Shown: piece by piece, positions 35,301 through 50,300 of the stretch | Numbering within the stretch: position 1 is the stretch's first letter | Layout: the number at the start of each line of letters is the position of its first letter | From: Plasmopara viticola | Lineage: Eukaryota; Oomycota; Peronosporomycetes; Peronosporales; Peronosporaceae | Length of the DNA stretch: 64,000 nucleotides | NCBI GenBank assembly: GCA_001695595.3 | Contig: MBPM02000098.1 | Location: 124,001 to 188,000 of the forward strand | Direction: 5' to 3' | Translations under genes and position numbers: made by a program | The notes under the pieces: generated by a model | Database searches by the model: none | The model's input: only the letters and a program-made list of their open reading frames with translations | Told to the model about the DNA's origin: nothing

Positions 35301-38300
35301 CAGGGTTTTTGGTGGTGAGGCTGCAGATAGCGGTGGACTCGTGAGCATATCTGGAGGTAGAAGCTCGGGTGCCGCGGGAGGTTTGCTGACTATGAACGGT
35401 GGTGTTGGTCCAACAGGAGGCAACGTCACGGTGTCTGGTGGCGTAAGCACGTCAGACGCTGGGGCGTCACTTGAGCTGCGTAGTGGAAAAGGCTCAAGCA
35501 GTAGTGGTGATGTTCGACTGTTGAGTGCAGATGGTGCTGTTTCAGGCAGTGTGTATATCTTGTCCGGCTCAGCGGCTAGCAGTAGTACTCCCGCAGGAAA
35601 CATTAACTTGTCAGTGGGATCGTCCGTCGCGGGCGGTGGCAAAGTTGACGTGCGCGGTGGGACCAGCTCTGGATCGGTGGCAGGTGACGTGCTGCTAACG
35701 GGTGGATCGTCCATGCTCTCGACATTGCCTTCTACGAGAGCTGCAGCTGGTGCAGTTCACCTAGCAGGTGGCAGATCAGTCGGTGACAATCCTGGCGGCC
35801 AAATAATTGTATCAGGTGGCACAGGTGTTGTGCAAGGCGGGTCGGTGTCAGTAGTGAGTGGGGGCAGCGACGATGCGTCTGCTATCAGCGGTAATGTGGC
35901 AATTGGATCGCGTGCTGGCAGCACCAGTGGATTCGTTAAAGTGACGAGTGGCGCGGGTGCTGCCGCGTCTGGCGATGTGTCACTGGGAAGTGGAGACTCA
36001 AGTGGCAGTACGTCGGGATCTGTCTCCGTGACTGGCGGCACAAGTACGGTATCTAGCGGTGGCAATTTATCGATGCGCGGTGGGAGCAGCGGTGGATCGT
36101 CCGCTGGCAGCTCCGTGCTGCTTGAAAGTGGGACAGCGAGCGCAAATAGTGGTAGAATTGCAGTATTTAGCGCAGCTGCAACGACCACAAGTTCAAGTGG
36201 CGACGTGGCCATCGGCACTGGTGATGCAAACTTGGGTACAACAGGGTCGTTGTCGGTCGTATCTGGCCTTAGTGCTAGTGGATCGAGTGGATCAGTAGTT
36301 GTGGCGAGCGGCATCGCGGGCCCGTCCGATGCAGGTGGCGTTGAGATCCGCGGCGGGTCGACTAGCGGCTTGAATACACGAGGAGGCTCAGTGGCCGTGT
36401 CGTCTGGCGAGGATGGTGTGGTGAGCTTAACAAGTGGTGCTCGCCGCAGTGCTGGTGGCGGTGCGGTCGAAATCGTGGCTGGTACTGGCATGACTGGCAA
36501 CGTGGGTGGCGGCTTGGTAAGTGTTCGCGGTGGCTCATTGAGTGCTTCCTCAGGCCTTGGTGGAAATGTTGCTTTGACAGGCGGTGCGGCCATGACTGGT
36601 GCGGCGGCAGGAGGCAGCATTAATCTTGACGGTGGGGCGAGTGAAGCTGGTGCTGGAGGCGGTGTGGCGATTTCGTCAGGGGTGGGCTTGCTTGGCAGCG
36701 GAGCTGTGGATATCATTAGCAGCACTTCTATCGTCGGCGACGCTTTGAGTGGCTCGGTGACAATTGGAAGTGGTAAATCGATGGATGCTGTGTCTGGTGT
36801 GGTGACAATGTTTTCCGGGTCATCGGAAGCAGCTAGCAGTGGCGATGTGTTCGTACAGACCGGTGATGCTTCTACAGCAGCGGGTCGTGTGGCTGTTTTA
36901 GGAGGGTCTAGCAGCTCTTCAACGGGTGGTACGGTGATTATCGCGAGTGGCAAAGGCATCGACACGAGCGGCTTTGTGTCCGTCGCGAGTGGAGCTGGTA
37001 ACGCTGAGGCTGCATCTGGTGAGGTTTCACTTATGTCTGGCAACACCGCAGACGGCAATTCTGGTGCTGTTCGCGTTTCTAGTGGGCTAAGCAATACAGG
37101 TTCCGGTGGCATGGTGAGTGTTGCTGGCGGTTCTAGCGGTGCTGCAGCATCGGGAGGTAGTATATTTCTGGCTGGTGGTGAGTCCCTGACGGGATCGTCT
37201 GGGTCTGTGGACATGAGCGCTGGCTCATCGTCTTCAAGCGGTTCTGGTGGAGCTATCCATGTATCTGCTGGATCGTCATCGAAAGGAGTCGGTGGTGATG
37301 TGCTCATTAATAGTGGCGGCTCTGAGACTGGATTGCCGGGTAATTTACTGCTCAAAACGTCAAGCACAAGCAACGATGCAGTAGTTGGAAGCATCGTTGT
37401 TGCTGCAGGAAGTGATAATGCAAGTGGATCAATAGAGATAATTTCCGGTGCCCGCAGAGGTTCCATTGACGTTGGAACTGATGGAAGTATCGCCATAGCG
37501 AGTGCTGAAGCTGATGTGTCTATTGCTGGCGTTAACACGAAGCAAACTTTTGCTCAAGAGTCATTGTTTGAAAGCTCAACCTCAAATACTGCTGATGGTA
37601 TTGTTTTTCGCGTTCGCAATGACATGGTCGTTGGTACTGTACCCGCCCAATTTCCGCAAGTCATATCCCCCTCAGATCGACGTATTAAAACTAACATAGA
37701 AGATGTGGATGAGGACGATATTCTCCAGCGCTTACAAACGCTTGAAATTAAACAGTATCGATACACGGATGAGTGGAGACGTATTCGTGGAATCGAAGAC
37801 GCAGTTGTGCGAGGTGTTATCGCCCAGCAAGCTTACGAAACTTTTCCCGAGTACGTGAGCGTTAGCGACTTTTATTTAAATGAAAGTGACTTTAGCTTGA
37901 TGAAATTTCACCAAATCGACAAGCAAAAGGTCATTCTTGATCTCGTTGCTGCCATTCATGCACAGCATCGTCGTTTCCATGTTGGTTCCAATACACCTGG
38001 AAAAAGTGGTGATGTTACTGTGTCCAGTGCGGATTCGGAGGCTTTTGTCACCAGTAGTGGTGCGGCAGCAAGTGGCTCAGTGTCAGTCATGTCTGGGTTT
38101 TCGCGATCAGGTTCATCTGGAAGCGTCCAAATTGTATCAGGTGATGCTTCTAAAGGTCGAGCTGGAAATATTGTAATTGGCGGGGGTAATGGTGCTGACC
38201 GCGGTGGTAGTATATCGCTTGAAGGGGGATCAACCAGCGGCTCAGCAAGTATAGGTGGGTCAATAGACCTTTTCTCTGGTGGCAGTGCTGCTGGTAATAC

Positions 38301-41300
38301 TGGACGTATAAGTATTGGTACCGCTAGTGCTGGTACGACTGGAAATACTGGGGATCTAATCATGGCCACGGGAAACTCGACTCTAGGTTCGTCCGGTAGA
38401 ATTGAGCTTGTTTCTGGCGACTCTGCGAAGAATGACAGCGGTAGCGTGCAGATTGGCGCAGGGTCTAGCTCAGCAGGAAGTGGCGGAGGTGTGATGTTAT
38501 CAGCTGGGGCGTCAGACTCTTTTATTGGTGGCGCAGTGAAAATCTTGTCTGGTTCTTCACTCAGCGGTTTTTCTGGCGATGTAAAGATTGCGTCAGCGCC
38601 AACTTCAAGCACTAAAGCGCGTGGTAGTGGTAACGTGACGCTGACAGCTGGAGACGCAGAGGCAAGCGTGGGACTCATGTCAATCACGGGAGGCTACTCG
38701 GCCTCCGAACGTGGAGGCAGTGTGCTTGTGAGTGCAGGTGATAGCTCGAAGCGCAGTGGGGGTAAAGTTGATATCGTGTCAGGGACGTCAGTTGCTGGTG
38801 CATCTGGCGAGGTAAGCGTACGCTCAGCTGCAACGTTGTCTGCAGCTGAAACTACATCGGGTACAGTGTCGGTGGCGACTGGAGAGTCGTATGCGATGGC
38901 AGGAAATATACGTGTTGCAGGGGGTACGGGCAGAGTAAGTGGTGGTAATTTAACGATCGTTTCAGGATGGAGCGGTTTGCAAGCTGGTGGGAGCGTAAAC
39001 ATTTCTGCTGGTGGTAGCTCAAATCGGAATGGAGGAGGTGCTGTCATATCTGGTGGATGGAGCAACAATCAGACCTCTGGCAAAATAGATTTGGCGACGC
39101 CGTCTGCTCAAGCCTCTGGTGCAATTCGATCATCCACCGGTGCTTCTCGGCAAAGTAGTGGTTTAATCCGGCTAGATACAGGCTCTTCAAATGATGGTCG
39201 TAGTGGCAGCATTGCAATACAGACCGGACAGAGTGCCAACGATGCTGGAGATGTGTCCATTTTCGGCGGACGTAGTCTCGGTGCTATCGGGGGCGCGCTG
39301 ATTTTTACATCTGGTACTTCCAATCAAAAGACTGGAATGAGCGGAAGTGTTGCTGTTTCGAGTGCTGAAACAACGAGCAAGATCATGTCAGGAAATGTGG
39401 CTCTTGTGACCGGTAAAACCATCAGCGGATCAAGTGGTTCGACTACCGTTGCAACCGGCGATTCAGATGATGGAGTCTCTGGTAATTTAGTAATCAAATC
39501 CGGCTCAAGCATTAGTGGAAGTCCTGGGGATGTTTCCATTACGGGTGGGTCGTCGAGCCAGCTTGCTGGGTCATCAATGACCATGGCTGGCGGTAGCGGA
39601 TCATCCGGTGGGTCATTGTCTATCTTATCCGGTTCAGGTGCGCTCATGTCAGGAGCTGTGGTAGTGCAGACTGGAAAAAGCACTACCACAACAGGCCCGA
39701 TGACCGTGTCAAGTGGTTCTACTGAATCTGGAGCCACAGGCGATGTAAGCGTGTTATCAGGAAGCTCTTCATCAGGACAGACTGGAAGCATACTAGTAGC
39801 GACTGGATCCTCAAGCACTCGCGTAGGCGGCTCGATTAGTCTTTTGAGTGGAAATGGCTCAACTGTCGGTGGCTCAGTTGTCATTCGATCGGGGTATGCG
39901 GATCGTGGAGTGACTGGAGACGTGAATATTTTTTCTGCGGCGGCTGGAAAAGTCAAGAGCTCTGGTGCAGTGAATTTCACGACAGGGTCATCAAATGTGG
40001 CCAGTGGCAATTTCATAATGTCCACTGGATCGTCGACTAATTCTCAGGCAGGAAATGTTTTACTGTCCGTTGGCACCAGTAACGCTGGTTCGGGTGGAAA
40101 TTTAACGATGTTAGGAGGTTTGAACCGATTCAAAGGTGGTGACGTCAATTTTGTAGCTGGAAAAAGCTCTCAAGCGGTTGGTGGTACTGTTAATATCGCG
40201 TCAGGTATCGGTGCACTGAGTAGTGGAGCACTCGCAATCAGCTCATCGAACTCGAGTGATACAGGCACCTCAGGATCTGTAATGATTACCACCGGTTTAT
40301 CAGGCTCTGGAACCAGCGGATCTTTATTATTGAGCACTGGCTCATCACTAAAACAAGCTGGTGGCTCAATTTCTATGCTAGTTGGCACTGGAAGTGGAGG
40401 ACCCGGTGGTATAGTAAACATTACCAGTGGAAATGGCAACAGTGGCACAGGTGGCTCAGTGTTTCTACGTAGCGGATTCGGAGCATTGTCATCTAGTGGC
40501 TCTGTGCAGATCGAGACTGCAGCTGCACAAATCGGTCAATCTGGAGCCGTAAAAATTGCCACGGGTTATTCTAGCACAGTTGATTCGGGTAAAGTAACTA
40601 TTGCTACTGGCAGCTCTCAATTAAACAAAGGCGGAAACGTAGAAGTAGTGGTTGGACGCGCTGGGTCTGTTCGTGGTGGTGACGTGATAACGTCTGCAGG
40701 AAACAGTTCTGATATAGGGGGATCAATCGTTGCTACTGGTGGGCTCGGCTCTCAAAGAGGCGGTCAAATTTCAATCATTTCCGGTGGAAGCAGCGCTTTC
40801 AGCTCCGGAAATGTCAAATTGACGACAGCGATTTCAGGACCAGCCGGCCAATCAGGAAGTACTTTAATCGCCACTGGTAACGGTCGTGGTGGTAATAGTG
40901 GTGATGTATATATTCAGACAGGTGATGCTATCCAAGGAAGCGGAGGTTCCATCCAGCTGCTTGGAGGTAACGGTGATACAGGCGATGGCTCCAATATTAC
41001 GATGACAGCTGGTATCACTCAGGATCAGCATGCAGCTGGTGGAGCTGTTTTTATTGCCAGCGGCTCCAGTACTTACGGCTCTAGCGGGAACGCCGTACTT
41101 GCAACACCGGCTGCTGGAAGCTTCGGAAAATCTGGCTATATCATGCTAACAACTGGCGCAGCTACTGCAGAATCAGCGGGAGATGTACTCGTTAGCACTG
41201 GTGGTAGTGCGGGCGGAAAAGGTGGATCTATATTGTTAAACGTGGGTCCAGGCACCAAAGGTGCTGGCGGGTCAATCTTGCTCCGGTCGGGCGATACCAA

Positions 41301-44300
41301 CGCCGGCGCAGGACCAGTAGCTGGCACAGAGGGTGGATCAATATCGCTTAGTGGCGGCATCGGTATGACGAGTGGCGGATCGATCTCACTTCAAAGCGGC
41401 ACAAGTCAAGCATCGTCCAGCGGCGACATTTCGCTGGCGACTTCAGATGCTGCGGCAACAAGCGGCAGACTGCAGTTGGCAACCGGCATTAGCCACTTGG
41501 GCGACAGTGGAATCATTTCCTTGACGACGGGTTTGTCGACGGGTGGACACGGCGGATCGATTTCTATGTCTGTCGGTGCTGGTGACATGCTGTCAGGCGG
41601 TCTTCTCACGTTGACTGCTGGGGATACTACAGCTTTGTTGTCTGCGTCGAGTGGTACAGGTGGCTCAGTGCGGCTACTGAGCGGTCGCAGTGAGAAAAGT
41701 ACAAGTGGCTCGATAGCGCTGAACACGGCCACAGGCGGCACTTCGGGTCAGTCTGGAGTCTTAAGCCTTAGCAGTGGGAGTGCAAGTTCCGGGTCTTCCG
41801 GCGATTTGCTGCTGAGTAGTGGTACGAGCACAGGTGGTAGTGGTGGATCTGTGCTGGTGACTGTAGGTGATGGCTCGGTCGGTAATGGTGGAAACGTCAT
41901 TATAACTGCTGGTAGTGCTCTTGCTGACAATGGTAATGGAGGCAATGTCAAGATTGCAGCAGGCGCTGCTTCGAGCAGCAATGGTGGTGCCGGCGGAAGA
42001 ATTGATTTCGAGAGCGGATTGTCAGCAGACACAAGCAGCAAGAGCGGCCAAGTCTACTTGCTATCCGCCTCCAGTGGCGCATCTGGCTCAGTGACCGTTA
42101 GCTCCGGTGTCAGTAGCTCAGGCATGTCAGGCGATGTCACATTTGCCTCTGGGGCGAGTACTAGTGGTACAAGTGGACAAGTGACCATAGCTGGTGGAAC
42201 GGGTATCGGAGTTGGTGAAGTAGGAGGTTCAATTCTAGTTTCAGGTGGATCAACAAATAGCGCATCTGGTGTTGGCGGCAAAGTGTCCATGTTTGGTGGC
42301 GTCGGCGGTAGTACGGGTACCGGTGGTGCTTTTGAGCTGAGTGGAGGTGGCGGTGGAAGTACTGGCGGTGCGCTGTCTATGGGAAGCGGAAGTACTCCGA
42401 GTAGCATCAGTGGGTCTGTGCTGTTGACGTCCGGTGCGTTGGGCAGCTCGCCGACGGCGACGAAAGCTAGTGGTGCTGTGACGATCGCGTCGGGTGCTGC
42501 GTCTTCAGGGTCGAGCGGCTCAATCACTTTAGCTACTGGCGTCTCAACAAGTGCTGGAGCTGGCGGCAGCATCTCGCTGTTCGTTGGTGATGGCGTAGTC
42601 GGTGCAGGTGGTGACGTTCAGATTAGAGCTGGTGCAACAGATGCTGTGAGCGATGCGGGTGGAATGATTGATATTGTGAGTGGTGCAGCTGTAGCCTCGA
42701 GTATTGGTAGTGGGCCGGTGTATCTAAGTTCTTCCAATGGTGGAGTATCGGGGGTTGTGACAATGGCTTCTGGAAGTAGCAGTACTGGAACAGCAGGTTT
42801 GGTGACTGTAGCTGGAGGTGACGGCAGCGGAGCCAGTGGCGTAGGCGGTGCTGTGTTAGTAAAGGGTGGTTTGACGAGCGACGCGTCTGGTGTCGGTGGC
42901 AAAGTGTCCTTGTTTGGTGGCGTCGGCGGTAGTACGGGTACCGGTGGTGCTTTTGAGCTGAGTGGAGGTGGCGGTGGAAGTACTGGCGGTGCGCTGTCTA
43001 TGGGAAGCGGAAGTACTCCGAGTAGCACCAGTGGGTCTGTGCTTTTGACGTCCGGTGCGTTGGGCAGCTCGCCGACGGCGACGAAAGCTAGTGGTGCTGT
43101 GACGATCGCGTCGGGTGCTGCGTCTTCAGGCTCGAGCGGCTCAATCACTTTAGCTACTGGCGTCTCAACAAGTGCTGGAGCTGGCGGCAGCATCTCGCTG
43201 TTCGTTGGTGATGGCGTAGTCGGTGCAGGTGGTGACGTTCAGATTAGAGCTGGTGCAACAGATGCTGTGAGCGATGCGGGTGGAATGATTGATATTGTGA
43301 GTGGTGCAGCTGTAGCCTCGAGTATTGGTAGTGGGCCGGTGTATCTGAGCTCATCCAATGGTGGAGTATCGGGGGTTGTGACAATGGGTTCTGGAAGTAG
43401 CAGTACTGGTACAGCAGGTTTGGTGACTGTAGCTGGAGGTGACGGCAGCGGAGCCAGTGGCGTAGGCGGTGCTGTGTTAGTAAAAGTGGTGACGAGCGAC
43501 GCGTCTGGTGTCGGTGGCAAAGTGTCCTTTTTTGGTGGAGTGGCGGCGGTAGTACGGGTACCGGTGGTGCTTTTGAGCTGAGTGGAGGTGGCGGTGGAAG
43601 TACTGGCGGTGCGCTGTCTATGGGAAGCGGAAGTACTCCGAGTAGCACCAGCGGGTCTGTGCTTTTGACGTCCGGTGCGTTGGGCAGCTCGCCGACAGCG
43701 ACGAAAGCTAGTGGTGCTGTGACGATCGCGTCGGGCGCTGCGTCTTCAGGCTCGAGCGGCTCAATCACTTTAGCTACTGGCGTCTCAACAAGTGCTGGAG
43801 CTGGCGGCAGCATCTCGCTGTTCGTTGGTGATGGCGTAGTCGGTGCAGGTGGTGACGTTCAGATTAGAGCTGGTGCAACAGATGCTGTGAGCGATGCGGG
43901 TGGAATGATTGATATTGTGAGTGGTGCAGCTGTAGCCTCGAGTATTGGTAGTGGGCCGGTGTATCTGAGCTCATCCAATGGTGGAGTATCGGGGGTTGTG
44001 ACAATGGGTTCTGGAAGTAGCAGTACTGGTACAGCAGGTTTGGTGACTGTAGCTGGAGGTGACGGCAGCGGAGCCAGTGGCGTAGGCGGTGCTGTGTTAG
44101 TAAAAGGTGGTTTGACGAGCGACGCGTCTGGTGTCGGTGGCAAAGTGTCCATGTTTGGTGGCGTCGGCGGTAGTACGGGTACCGGTGGTGCTTTTGAGCT
44201 GAGTGGAGGTGGCGGTGGAAGTACTGGCGGTGCGCTGTCTATGGGAAGCGGAAGTACTCCGAGTAGCACCAGTGGGTCTGTGCTGCTGACGTCCGGTGCG

Positions 44301-47300
44301 TTGGGCAGCTCGCCGACGGCGACGAAAGCTAGTGGTGCTGTGACGATCGCGTCGGGTGCTGCGTCTTCAGGCTCGAGCGGCTCAATCACTTTAGCTACTG
44401 GCGTCTCAACAAGTGCTGGAGCTGGCGGCAGCATCTCGCTGTTCGTTGGTGATGGCGTAGTCGGTGCAGGTGGTGACGTTCAGATTAGAGCTGGTGCAAC
44501 AGATGCTGTGAGCGATGCGGGTGGAATGATTGATATTGTGAGTGGTGCAGCTGTAGCCTCGAGTATTGGTAGTGGGCCGGTGTATCTGAGCTCATCCAAT
44601 GGTGGAGTATCGGGGGTTGTGACAATGGGTTCTGGAAGTAGCAGTACTGGTACAGCAGGTTTGGTGACTGTAGCTGGAGGTGACGGCAGCGGAGCCAGTG
44701 GCGTAGGCGGTGCTGTGTTAGTAAAGGGTGGTTTGACGAGCGACGCGTCTGGTGTCGGTGGCAAAGTGTCCATGTTTGGTGGCGTCGGCGGTAGTACGGG
44801 TACCGGTGGTGCTTTTGAGCTGAGTGGAGGTGGCGGTGGAAGTACTGGCGGTGCGCTGTCTATGGGAAGCGGAAGTACTCCGAGTAGCACCAGTGGGTCT
44901 GTGCTGTTGACGTCCGGTGCGTTGGGCAGCTCGCCGACGGCGACGAAAGCTAGTGGTGCTGTGACGATCGCGTCGGGTGCTGCGTCTTCAGGCTCGAGCG
45001 GCTCAATCACTTTAGCTACTGGCGTCTCAACAAGTGCTGGAGCTGGCGGCAGCATCTCGCTGTTCGTTGGTGATGGCGTAGTCGGTGCAGGTGGTGACGT
45101 TCAGATTAGAGCTGGTGCAACAGATGCTGTGAGCGATGCGGGTGGAATGATTGATATTGTGAGTGGTGCAGCTGTAGCCTCGAGTATTGGTAGTGGGCCG
45201 GTGTATCTGAGCTCATCCAATGGTGGAGTATCGGGGGTTGTGACAATGGGTTCTGGAAGTAGCAGTACTGGTACAGCAGGTTTGGTGACTGTAGCTGGAG
45301 GTGACGGCAGCGGAGCCAGTGGCGTAGGCGGTGCTGTGTTAGTAAAGGTGGTTTGACGAGCGACGCGTCTGGTGTCGGTGGCAAAGTGTCCTTGTTTGGT
45401 GGCGTCGGCGGTAGTACGGGTACCGGTGGTGCTTTTGAGCTGAGTGGAGGTGGCGGTGGAAGTACTGGCGGTGCGCTGTCTATGGGAAGCGGAAGTACTC
45501 CGAGTAGCACCAGTGGGTCTGTGCTGTTGACGTCCGGTGCGTTGGGCAGCTCGCCGACAGCGACGAAAACTAGTGGTGCTGTGACGATCGCGTCGGGTGC
45601 TGCGTCTTCAGGCTCGAGCGGCTCAATCACTTTAGCTACTGGCGTCTCAACAAGTGCTGGAGCTGGCGGCAGCATCTCGCTGTTCGTTGGTGATGGCGTA
45701 GTCGGTGCAGGTGGTGACGTTCAGATTAGAGCTGGTGCAACAGATGCTGTGAGCGATGCGGGTGGAATGATTGATATTGTGAGTGGTGCAGCTGTAGCCT
45801 CGAGTATTGGTAGTGGGCCGGTGTATCTGAGCTCATCCAATGGTGGAGTATCGGGGGTTGTGACAATGGGTTCTGGAAGTAGCAGTACTGGTACAGCAGG
45901 TTTGGTGACTGTAGCTGGAGGTGACGGCAGCGGAGCCAGTGGCGTAGGCGGTGCTGTGTTAGTAAAGGGTGGTTTGACGAGCGACGCGTCTGGTGTCGGT
46001 GGCAAAGTGTCCTTGTTTGGTGGCGTCGGCGGTAGTACGGGTACCGGTGGTGCTTTTGAGCTGAGTGGAGGTGGCGGTGGAAGTACTGGCGGTGCGCTGT
46101 CTATGGGAAGCGGAAGTACTCCGAGTAGCACCAGTGGGTCTGTGCTGTTGACGTCCGGTGCGTTGGGCAGCTCGCCGACAGCGACGAAAGCTAGTGGTGC
46201 TGTGACGATCGCGTCGGGTGCTGCGTCTTCAGGCTCGAGCGGCTCAATCACTTTAGCTACTGGCGTCTCAACAAGTGCTGGAGCTGGCGGCAGCATCTCG
46301 CTGTTCGTTGGTGATGGCGTAGTCGGTGCAGGTGGTGACGTTCAGATTAGAGCTGGTGCAACAGATGCTGTGAGCGATGCGGGTGGAATGATTGATATTG
46401 TGAGTGGTGCAGCTGTAGCCTCGAGTATTGGTAGTGGGCCGGTGTATCTGAGCTCATCCAATGGTGGAGTATCGGGGGTTGTGACAATGGGTTCTGGAAG
46501 TAGCAGTACTGGTACAGCAGGTTTGGTGACTGTAGCTGGAGGTGACGGCAGCGGAGCCAGTGGCGTAGGCGGTGCTGTGTTAGTAAAGGGTGGTTTGACG
46601 AGCGACGCGTCTGGTGTCGGTGGCAAAGTGTCCTTGTTTGGTGGCGTCGGCGGTAGTACGGGTACCGGTGGTGCTTTTGAGCTGAGTGGAGGTGGCGGTG
46701 GAAGTACTGGCGGTGCGCTGTCTATGGGAAGCGGAAGTACTCCGAGTAGCACCAGTGGGTCTGTGCTGTTGACGTCCGGTGCGTTGGGCAGCTCGCCGAC
46801 AGCGACGAAAGCTAGTGGTGCTGTGACGATCGCGTCGGGTGCTGCGTCTTCAGGCTCGAGCGGCTCAATCACTTTAGCTACTGGCGTCTCAACAAGTGCT
46901 GGAGCTGGCGGCAGCATCTCGCTGTTCGTTGGTGATGGCGTAGTCGGTGCAGGTGGTGACGTTCAGATTAGAGCTGGTGCAACAGATGCTGTGAGCGATG
47001 CGGGTGGAATGATTGATATTGTGAGTGGTGCAGCTGTAGCCTCGAGTATTGGTAGTGGGCCGGTGTATCTGAGCTCATCCAATGGTGGAGTATCGGGGGT
47101 TGTGACAATGGGTTCTGGAAGTAGCAGTACTGGTACAGCAGGTTTGGTGACTGTAGCTGGAGGTGACGGCAGCGGAGCCAGTGGCGTAGGCGGTGCTGTG
47201 TTAGTAAAGGTGGTTTGACGAGCGACGCGTCTGGTGTCGGTGGCAAAGTGTCCTTGTTTGGTGGCGTCGGCGGTAGTACGGGTACCGGTGGTGCTTTTGA

Positions 47301-50300
47301 GCTGAGTGGAGGTGGCGGTGGAAGTACTGGCGGTGCGCTGTCTATGGGAAGCGGAAGTACTCCGAGTAGCACCAGTGGGTCTGTGCTGTTGACGTCCGGT
47401 GCGTTGGGCAGCTCGCCGACAGCGACGAAAGCTAGTGGTGCTGTGACGATCGCGTCGGGTGCTGCGTCTTCAGGCTCGAGCGGCTCAATCACTTTAGCTA
47501 CTGGCGTCTCAACAAGTGCTGGAGCTGGCGGCAGCATCTCGCTGTTCGTTGGTGATGGCGTAGTCGGTGCAGGTGGTGACGTTCAGATTAGAGCTGGTGC
47601 AACAGATGCTGTGAGCGATGCGGGTGGAATGATTGATATTGTGAGTGGTGCAGCTGTAGCCTCGAGTATTGGTAGTGGGCCGGTGTATCTGAGCTCATCC
47701 AATGGTGGAGTATCGGGGGTTGTGACAATGGGTTCTGGAAGTAGCAGTACTGGTACAGCAGGTTTGGTGACTGTAGCTGGAGGTGACGGCAGCGGAGCCA
47801 GTGGCGTAGGCGGTGCTGTGTTAGTAAAGGGTGGTTTGACGAGCGACGCGTCTGGTGTCGGTGGCAAAGTGTCCTTGTTTGGTGGCGTCGGCGGTAGTAC
47901 GGGTACCGGTGGTGCTTTTGAGCTGAGTGGAGGTGGCGGTGGAAGTACTGGCGGTGCGCTGTCTATGGGAAGCGGAAGTACTCCGAGTAGCACCAGTGGG
48001 TCTGTGCTGTTGACGTCCGGTGCGTTGGGCAGCTCGCCGACGCGACGAAAGCTAGTGGTGCTGTGACGATCGCGTCGGGTGCTGCGTCTTCAGGCTCGAG
48101 CGGCTCAATCACTTTAGCTACTGGCGTCTCAACAAGTGCTGGAGCTGGCGGCAGCATCTCGCTGTTCGTTGGTGATGGCGTAGTCGGTGCAGGTGGTGAC
48201 GTTCAGATTAGAGCTGGTGCAACAGATGCTGTGAGCGATGCGGGTGGAATGATTGATATTGTGAGTGGTGCAGCTGTAGCCTCGAGTATTGGTAGTGGGC
48301 CGGTGTATCTGAGCTCATCCAATGGTGGAGTATCGGGGGTTGTGACAATGGGTTCTGGAAGTAGCAGTACTGGTACAGCAGGTTTGGTGACTGTAGCTGG
48401 AGGTGACGGCAGCGGAGCCAGTGGCGTAGGCGGTGCTGTGTTAGTAAAGGGTGGTTTGACGAGCGACGCGTCTGGTGTCGGTGGCAAAGTGTCCTTGTTT
48501 GGTGGCGTCGGCGGTAGTACGGGTACCGGTGGTGCTTTTGAGCTGAGTGGAGGTGGCGGTGGAAGTACTGGCGGTGCGCTGTCTATGGGAAGCGGAAGTA
48601 CTCCGAGTAGCACCAGTGGGTCTGTGCTGTTGACGTCCGGTGCGTTGGGCAGCTCGCCGACGCGACGAAAGCTAGTGGTGCTGTGACGATCGCGTCGGGT
48701 GCTGCGTCTTCAGGCTCGAGCGGCTCAATCACTTTAGCTACTGGCGTCTCAACAAGTGCTGGAGCTGGCGGCAGCATCTCGCTGTTCGTTGGTGATGGCG
48801 TAGTCGGTGCAGGTGGTGACGTTCAGATTAGAGCTGGTGCAACAGATGCTGTGAGCGATGCGGGTGGAATGATTGATATTGTGAGTGGTGCAGCTGTAGC
48901 CTCGAGTATTGGTAGTGGGCCGGTGTATCTGAGCTCATCCAATGGTGGAGTATCGGGGGTTGTGACAATGGGTTCTGGAAGTAGCAGTACTGGTACAGCA
49001 GGTTTGGTGACTGTAGCTGGAGGTGACGGCAGCGGAGCCAGTGGCGTAGGCGGTGCTGTGTTAGTAAAGGGTGGTTTGACGAGCGACGCGTCTGGTGTCG
49101 GTGGCAAAGTGTCCTTGTTTGGTGGCGTCGGCGGTAGTACGGGTACCGGTGGTGCTTTTGAGCTGAGTGGAGGTGGCGGTGGAAGTACTGGCGGTGCGCT
49201 GTCTATGGGAAGCGGAAGTACTCCGAGTAGCACCAGTGGGTCTGTGCTGTTGACGTCCGGTGCGGTGGGCAGCTCGCCGACAGCGACGAAAGCTAGTGGT
49301 GCTGTGACGATCGCGTCGGGTGCTGCGTCTTCAGGCTCGAGCGGCTCAATCACTTTAGCTACTGGCGTCTCAACAAGTGCTGGAGCTGGCGGCAGCATCT
49401 CGCTGTTCGTTGGTGATGGCGTAGTCGGTGCAGGTGGTGACGTTCAGATTAGAGCTGGTGCAACAGATGCTGTGAGCGATGCGGGTGGAATGATTGATAT
49501 TGTGAGTGGTGCAGCTGTAGCCTCGAGTATTGGTAGTGGGCCGGTGTATCTGAGCTCATCCAATGGTGGAGTATCGGGGGTTGTGACAATGGGTTCTGGA
49601 AGTAGCAGTACTGGTACAGCAGGTTTGGTGACTGTAGCTGGAGGTGACGGCAGCGGAGCCAGTGGCGTAGGCGGTGCTGTGTTAGTAAAGGGTGGTTTGA
49701 CGAGCGACGCGTCTGGTGTCGGTGGCAAAGTGTCCTTGTTTGGTGGCGTCGGCGGTAGTACGGGTACCGGTGGTGCTTTTGAGCTGAGTGGAGGTGGCGG
49801 TGGAAGTACTGGCGGTGCGCTGTCTATGGGAAGCGGAAGTACTCCGAGTAGCACCAGTGGGTCTGTGCTGTTGACGTCCGGTGCGGTGGGCAGCTCGCCG
49901 ACAGCGACGAAAGCTAGTGGTGCTGTGACGATCGCGTCGGGTGCTGCGTCTTCAGGCTCGAGCGGCTCAATCACTTTAGCTACTGGCGTCTCAACAAGTG
50001 CTGGAGCTGGCGGCAGCATCTCGCTGTTCGTTGGTGATGGCGTAGTCGGTGCAGGTGGTGACGTTCAGATTAGAGCTGGTGCAACAGATGCTGTGAGCGA
50101 TGCGGGTGGAATGATTGATATTGTGAGTGGTGCAGCTGTAGCCTCGAGTATTGGTAGTGGGCCGGTGTATCTGAGCTCATCCAATGGTGGAGTATCGGGG
50201 GTTGTGACAATGGGTTCTGGAAGTAGCAGTACTGGTACAGCAGGTTTGGTGACTGTAGCTGGAGGTGACGGCAGCGGAGCCAGTGGCGTAGGCGGTGCTG

